A stretch of 64,000 nt of DNA, taken from Burkholderiales bacterium. Its GTDB lineage: Bacteria > Pseudomonadota > Gammaproteobacteria > Burkholderiales > Usitatibacteraceae. This document shows positions 60,475 to 64,000 of this stretch, piece after piece. The stretch is taken from positions 1 through 64,000 of the forward strand of contig JAHCAK010000003.1 in assembly GCA_019634955.1 (NCBI GenBank), read 5' to 3'. Position 1 is the stretch's first letter. Each line of letters begins with the position of its first letter. Both the position numbers and the translations under genes were made by a program. The notes under the pieces were generated by a model that saw only the letters and a list, made by a program, of their open reading frames with translations, made no database searches and was not told the DNA's origin.

Positions 60475-61329
60475 GTGGGCAACCTCCGCCAGCGCCTGCA
60501 GTCCCGCGAGCTGCTCGTCGCCCCCGGCATCTTCGACATGGTGTCGCTGCGCCTCGCCAACACCTTCGGCTTCGAGGCGCTCTACATGACGGGCTACGGC
60601 ACCGTGGCCTCGCACCTGGGGCTGCCGGACGCGGGACTGGCCACCTACACGGACATGGTGGGCCGCGTGAAGGCCTTCGCCTCGCAGGCGACGGCGCCTC
60701 TCATCGCCGACGGCGACACGGGCTACGGGGGCCTGCTCAACGTGCGGCATACGGTGCGCGGCTACGAGGAGGCGGGCGCGAGCGCCATCCAGCTCGAGGA
60801 CCAGGAGTTCCCCAAGAAGTGCGGCCACACGCCGGGCCGGCGCGTGATCCCGATGGAGGAGATGGCGAGGAAGATCCGCGTGGCGGCGGAATCGCGCGCT
60901 TCGCGGGATTTCCTCGTCATCGCCCGCACGGACGCGCGCACGGCCCTGGGCCTGGACGAGGCGCTGCGCCGCGGCGAGGCTTACGCGAGAGCCGGCGCCG
61001 ACGTCCTCTTCATCGAGTCGCCCGAGAACGAGGAGGAAATGCGCGCCATCGGCCGCGCCTTCGACCTGCCGCTCGTGGCCAACATGGTGGAAAAGGGCCG
61101 CACGCCGGTGCTCGCGAAGGCGGATCTCGAATCGCTGGGCTTTCGCCTCGCGATCTTCCCCATCGCCGCCATGCTCGCCTCCGTGAAGGCGATGGCCGGC
61201 GTCTACGGCCACCTGAAGGCCACGGGCTCCACCGCCGGCTGCCCGCAGCCGCTGTACGATTTCGGCGACCTGTCGCTCCTCATGGGGTTCCAGGACGTCT
61301 GGGATTTCGACAAGAACCACGCGGACTGA
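60475..61329 (+). CDS. Isocitrate lyase / PEP mutase family C-C lyase
   Basis: This 284-aa TIM-barrel enzyme starts with GTG. It has metal-site residues in IADGDTGYG (77-85), IQLEDQEFPKKCGHTPGR with the KKCGH lyase loop (near 114-118), and RTDARTA. KKCGH marks carbon-carbon lyases such as methylisocitrate lyase or oxaloacetate-type enzymes, and argues against PEP mutase. The substrate is probably a 2-substituted malate or citrate. The gene pairs with a Bug-type binding protein 28 bases downstream, suggesting uptake and cleavage of an organic acid. Confidence 0.85.
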   Translation: MGNLRQRLQSRELLVAPGIFDMVSLRLANTFGFEALYMTGYGTVASHLGLPDAGLATYTDMVGRVKAFASQATAPLIADGDTGYGGLLNVRHTVRGYEEAGASAIQLEDQEFPKKCGHTPGRRVIPMEEMARKIRVAAESRASRDFLVIARTDARTALGLDEALRRGEAYARAGADVLFIESPENEEEMRAIGRAFDLPLVANMVEKGRTPVLAKADLESLGFRLAIFPIAAMLASVKAMAGVYGHLKATGSTAGCPQPLYDFGDLSLLMGFQDVWDFDKNHAD

Positions 61330-61357
61330 ACCCGCGAACGACCGGAGGAGAAGACCC

Positions 61358-62323
61358 ATGATCGCGAAACGCCTGCTCGCCACCTTCGCCGCCCTCGCCA
61401 TCCCGCTCGCGGGGCTGGCGCAGGGCTATCCCGACAAGCCCATCCGCCTCATCGTGCCCTTCGCGCCCGGCGGCGTGACCGACACCAGCGGCCGCGTCAT
61501 CGCGGAGGGACTCGGCCGCCGCCTCGGCCAGCAGGTCGTGGTGGAGAACAAGGCCGGCGCCTCGGGCAACATCGGCACGGCCTCGGTCGCCGCCGCCCCC
61601 GCCGACGGCTACACGCTCGTCCTCGCCTTCGACGGCACGATGGTCATCAACCCTCACGTCTTCGCGAAGATCCCCTTCGACACGCTCAAGGACTTCGCGC
61701 CCGTGGGCAAGATCGGGGACGCGACCCTCATCATCGTCTCGCACCCCTCGTTCCCGGGTAAGACGCTGAAGGAGCTCATCGACATCTCGAAGAAGGACCC
61801 GAAGGGCGTCTCCTACGGCACCTCGGGCGTGGGCGGCACGCCGCACATCGCGGGCGAGCTGCTCAACCTGCGCGCGGGCGCGAAGCTCGTGCACGTGCCG
61901 TACAAGGGCGGCGGGCAGGCCATGAGCGACGCGCTCGGCGGCAACGTCCCGCTCGTCTACACGGCGGTCGCGGGCGCGATCAAGCACGTGGAGGCCGGCA
62001 AGCTGCACGCCATCGCGGTTTCCTCGCGCACCCGTTCGCCGTCGCTGCCGAACACGCCCACCTTCATCGAGGCGGGCGTGCCGGACTTCGAGGCCTCGAG
62101 CTGGGTCGGCATCCTCGCGCCGGCCGGCACGCCGCGGCCCGTGATAGACCGGCTGAACAAGGAGCTGAACGCCCTCCTCACCTCGCCCGAGGTGGTCGAG
62201 CGCCTGGCCAAGCTCGGGATCGTCGCCACGCCCGGCACGCCGGAGCAGTTCGGCGAGCAGATGAAGGCGGACCTCGCGAAGTACGGCCCGGTCGTGAAGG
62301 CGGCCGGGATCAAGGCGGACTGA
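61358..62323 (+). CDS. Bug-family (TctC) tripartite tricarboxylate transporter binding protein
   Basis: This 321-aa exported protein has a signal peptide (cleaved after LAQG near residue 23). It has the family motifs YPDKPIRLIVPFAPGGVTD (24-42), the GASGNIG loop and GTPxxVIDRLNKEL near the end. Such proteins bind carboxylates or other acids in the periplasm. No TctA/TctB permease lies nearby, as is common for this expanded family in Burkholderiales. Confidence 0.92.
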   Translation: MIAKRLLATFAALAIPLAGLAQGYPDKPIRLIVPFAPGGVTDTSGRVIAEGLGRRLGQQVVVENKAGASGNIGTASVAAAPADGYTLVLAFDGTMVINPHVFAKIPFDTLKDFAPVGKIGDATLIIVSHPSFPGKTLKELIDISKKDPKGVSYGTSGVGGTPHIAGELLNLRAGAKLVHVPYKGGGQAMSDALGGNVPLVYTAVAGAIKHVEAGKLHAIAVSSRTRSPSLPNTPTFIEAGVPDFEASSWVGILAPAGTPRPVIDRLNKELNALLTSPEVVERLAKLGIVATPGTPEQFGEQMKADLAKYGPVVKAAGIKAD

Positions 62324-62329
62324 GGCCGC

Positions 62330-64000
62330 GTGCCGGGCGCCGCTCCCGGGAGCGCCGAAGCGAGGCGCCCGCTCCTGGTGGCGGGCGCCTTCGCCGCGGC
62401 GTTGCTTTGCTCGGCGCTGGTCGCCTGGCGCCTGGACCTGCACCAGGCCGAGGAGAACCGCGCGCGCACGCTGGACATGGCGGGCGACCACGCCCACGCG
62501 CTGCAGGCCGGCATCGAGCACAACCTCTCGGCGACCTTCGCCCTCGCGGCGATGATCCGCCAGGGCAACGGGGCGCTGCGCGACTTCGAGTCGCTGGCGG
62601 CCGAGATGCTGCCCTACTACCCCGGCGCGAGCGCGCTCCAGCTCGCCCCCGGCGGCGTGGTGACGCAGGTCCACCCCCTCAGGGGAAACGAGCAGGCGAT
62701 CGGCCACGACCTCCTGCGCGACCCCGCCCGCACGCGCGAGGCGTTCGCCGCGCGCGATAGCGGCGAACTCACGCTCGCGGGTCCGTTCCGCCTTGCGCAG
62801 GGGGGGCTCGGCGCCGCGGGCCGCCTGCCGGTGTTCCTGCCGGACGCCACGGGCAAGCTGGCGTTCTGGGGGTTCGCGATCGTCCTGATGCGCTTCCCGG
62901 ATGCGCTGGCGCCGGCGCGCCTGGACCACCTCGCGGACTTGGGCTACCGCTACGAGCTCTGGCGCCGCAATCCGGAGTCGGGCGAAAGGGAGGTCCTCGC
63001 CGTGTCCGCGGCCGGCCCGCCTTCCGATCCCGTCGAGCGCACGCTGGAGGTGCCCAACGCGACATGGACGCTCGCCGTGGCGCCCTTGGGCGGGTGGTCC
63101 AGCCCGGCGCGGCGCGCGGCGATGGCGGGCGCGGCGCTCGCGCTGAGCCTGCTGGTCGCCTACCTCGCCAGGCTGATGCTCGAGCTGCAGGCGCATCGCA
63201 GGGGGCTGGAGTCGCTCGTGGCGCGGCGCACGGCGGAGGTGAAGGCCCGCGAGGCGGACCTCGAGCGCGCGCAGGCGGTCGCCCGCATCGGCAGCTGGGT
63301 CACCACCGACGGCAGGACGTTCAAGGGCTCGCCCGAGGCCTACCGCATCTTCGGCATTCCCGGCGACGCCCCCGTCGACGTGGAGGCGATCATGGCGCGC
63401 ATCCACCCGGAGGACCGGGAGGGCGTCCTGCGCGCCCGCGAGCGGGTGCTGGGCGGAAGCCCGTGCGCCGTCGAGTTCCGGCTGGTCGCCGACGACGGCG
63501 TGCGCTGGGTGCACGGGCAGGCCGAGCGCGTCGACGGCGAGGACGGCGCCCCGCCGCGCATCGTGAGCACGATGCAGGACATCACCGAGCGCAAGCAGGT
63601 GGAGTCGGACCTGCGCCTCGCCGCCGCGGCCTTCGAGGCGAAGGAAGGGATGATCGTCACCGACGCGCGCGGCGTGATCCTGCGCATGAACCGCGCGTGC
63701 ACGGAGATCACCGGGTACAGCGCGGAGGAGGCCGTGGGCCAGACCCCGCGCCTGTTCAAGTCCGGCCGGCAGGACGAGGCGTTCTACCGCGCGATGTGGG
63801 ACAGCGTGAACCGCACCGGGTCGTGGCACGGCGAGATCTGGAACCGCCGCAAGAACGGCGAGATCTACCCCGAGAGCCTCAGGATCACCGCCGTGAGGAA
63901 CGAGGCGGGCGTGGTCACGAACTACATCGGCACGCTGGCCGACATCACGCAGCGCAAGCAGGCGGAGGCCGAGATCGAGCGCCTCGCCTTCTACGACGCG
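62330..64000 (+). CDS. CHASE-PAS-PAS membrane sensor, cut by the right edge
   Basis: This open frame starts at GTG 62330, six bases after the Bug stop, and runs to the last base (557 codons, no stop). Residues 17-35 are a membrane helix. About 55-250 form a CHASE-type periplasmic sensor (IEHNLSATFALAAMIRQGNG, IGHDLLRDPARTREAF, GPFRLAQGGLG). A second helix is near 262-280. A PAS domain (about 315-420) ends MQDITERKQ; a second PAS (about 425-545) ends LADITQRKQ. The last residues ERLAFYDA match the lead-in to a GGDEF domain, so a diguanylate cyclase output is likely beyond the edge. Confidence 0.82.
   Translation, partial: MPGAAPGSAEARRPLLVAGAFAAALLCSALVAWRLDLHQAEENRARTLDMAGDHAHALQAGIEHNLSATFALAAMIRQGNGALRDFESLAAEMLPYYPGASALQLAPGGVVTQVHPLRGNEQAIGHDLLRDPARTREAFAARDSGELTLAGPFRLAQGGLGAAGRLPVFLPDATGKLAFWGFAIVLMRFPDALAPARLDHLADLGYRYELWRRNPESGEREVLAVSAAGPPSDPVERTLEVPNATWTLAVAPLGGWSSPARRAAMAGAALALSLLVAYLARLMLELQAHRRGLESLVARRTAEVKAREADLERAQAVARIGSWVTTDGRTFKGSPEAYRIFGIPGDAPVDVEAIMARIHPEDREGVLRARERVLGGSPCAVEFRLVADDGVRWVHGQAERVDGEDGAPPRIVSTMQDITERKQVESDLRLAAAAFEAKEGMIVTDARGVILRMNRACTEITGYSAEEAVGQTPRLFKSGRQDEAFYRAMWDSVNRTGSWHGEIWNRRKNGEIYPESLRITAVRNEAGVVTNYIGTLADITQRKQAEAEIERLAFYDA

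Noticed and set aside
60475-61329. PEP mutase or phosphonate biosynthesis enzyme linked to the phn cluster
   Set aside because: The KKCGH loop marks carbon-carbon lyases, and the gene is more than 50 kb from the phn genes.

Overview
This 64 kb window is a very GC-rich, gene-dense bacterial chromosome segment. Most genes sit in short operons joined by ATGA or GTGA stop/start overlaps. Gene content points to a betaproteobacterium, probably Burkholderiales or a close relative: a PhnR/PhnY/PhnA-type phosphonate cluster, Bug-type and TAXI-TRAP transporters, a HemP/Fiu-like/PiuC iron locus and FixJ-type regulators. There are no rRNA genes, prophages, insertion sequences or CRISPR arrays. The only RNA gene seen is a tRNA-Arg(ACG). 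No gap between genes exceeds about 210 bases.

Region 1 (1-9285) scavenges phosphonate and phosphate. A minus-strand operon, phnC-phnD-phnE-phnA-adh-phnW (phnW is cut by the left edge), diverges from phnR-phnY. Together they import 2-aminoethylphosphonate and convert it through phosphonoacetaldehyde and phosphonoacetate to acetate and phosphate. The divergent promoter carries a recognisable Pho box and a 24-bp palindrome that is a good PhnR operator candidate. A second Pho box precedes a Na/Pi cotransporter gene.

Region 2 (9294-18654) holds a TAXI-TRAP transporter, a pair made of a PPDK-like protein lacking its PEP barrel and a large PhoU-like protein, an amidotransferase, a MarC protein and an SDR that has lost all four catalytic residues.

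Region 3 (18862-34925) is the most unusual part. A hemerythrin gene and ctaA precede a long plus-strand array: a 60-aa membrane protein, a CuA subunit II, a heme-copper subunit I lacking the active-site tyrosine, CtaB, Sco, a cytochrome b/[2Fe-2S]/FAD-NAD reductase fusion, a small exported protein, a cytochrome b/2[4Fe-4S]/MvhD fusion, a second tyrosine-less heme-copper subunit I and a polytopic protein. Regulators follow: a DNR-like Crp/Fnr protein, a LOV-domain histidine kinase, a FixJ-type regulator and an HD-GYP protein. A perfect Crp/Fnr-type palindrome sits exactly 41.5 bp upstream of the predicted transcription start. I infer a nitric-oxide-related or otherwise non-standard respiratory system, possibly linked to blue light.

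Region 4 (34928-49849) is mixed: a PapA-like acyltransferase, a DsrC/TusE variant, PsiF, an RCC1-repeat protein and a hydrolase sharing an uncharacterised ESGWG module, RssA-like patatin, a rhodanese, an ACP-GNAT fusion, a RelE/HigB-type toxin-antitoxin pair, tRNA-Arg, two tandem diguanylate cyclases and a CBS protein.

Region 5 (49936-64000) is centred on iron. HemP and two paralogous small proteins face a TonB-dependent siderophore receptor across a Fur-like box. PiuC, an FMN hydroxy-acid oxidase, TonB, ExbB and ExbD follow. After these come a double-thioredoxin protein, a lipoprotein gamma-glutamyltransferase, an isocitrate-lyase-family enzyme, a Bug-type binding protein and a CHASE-PAS sensor cut by the right edge.
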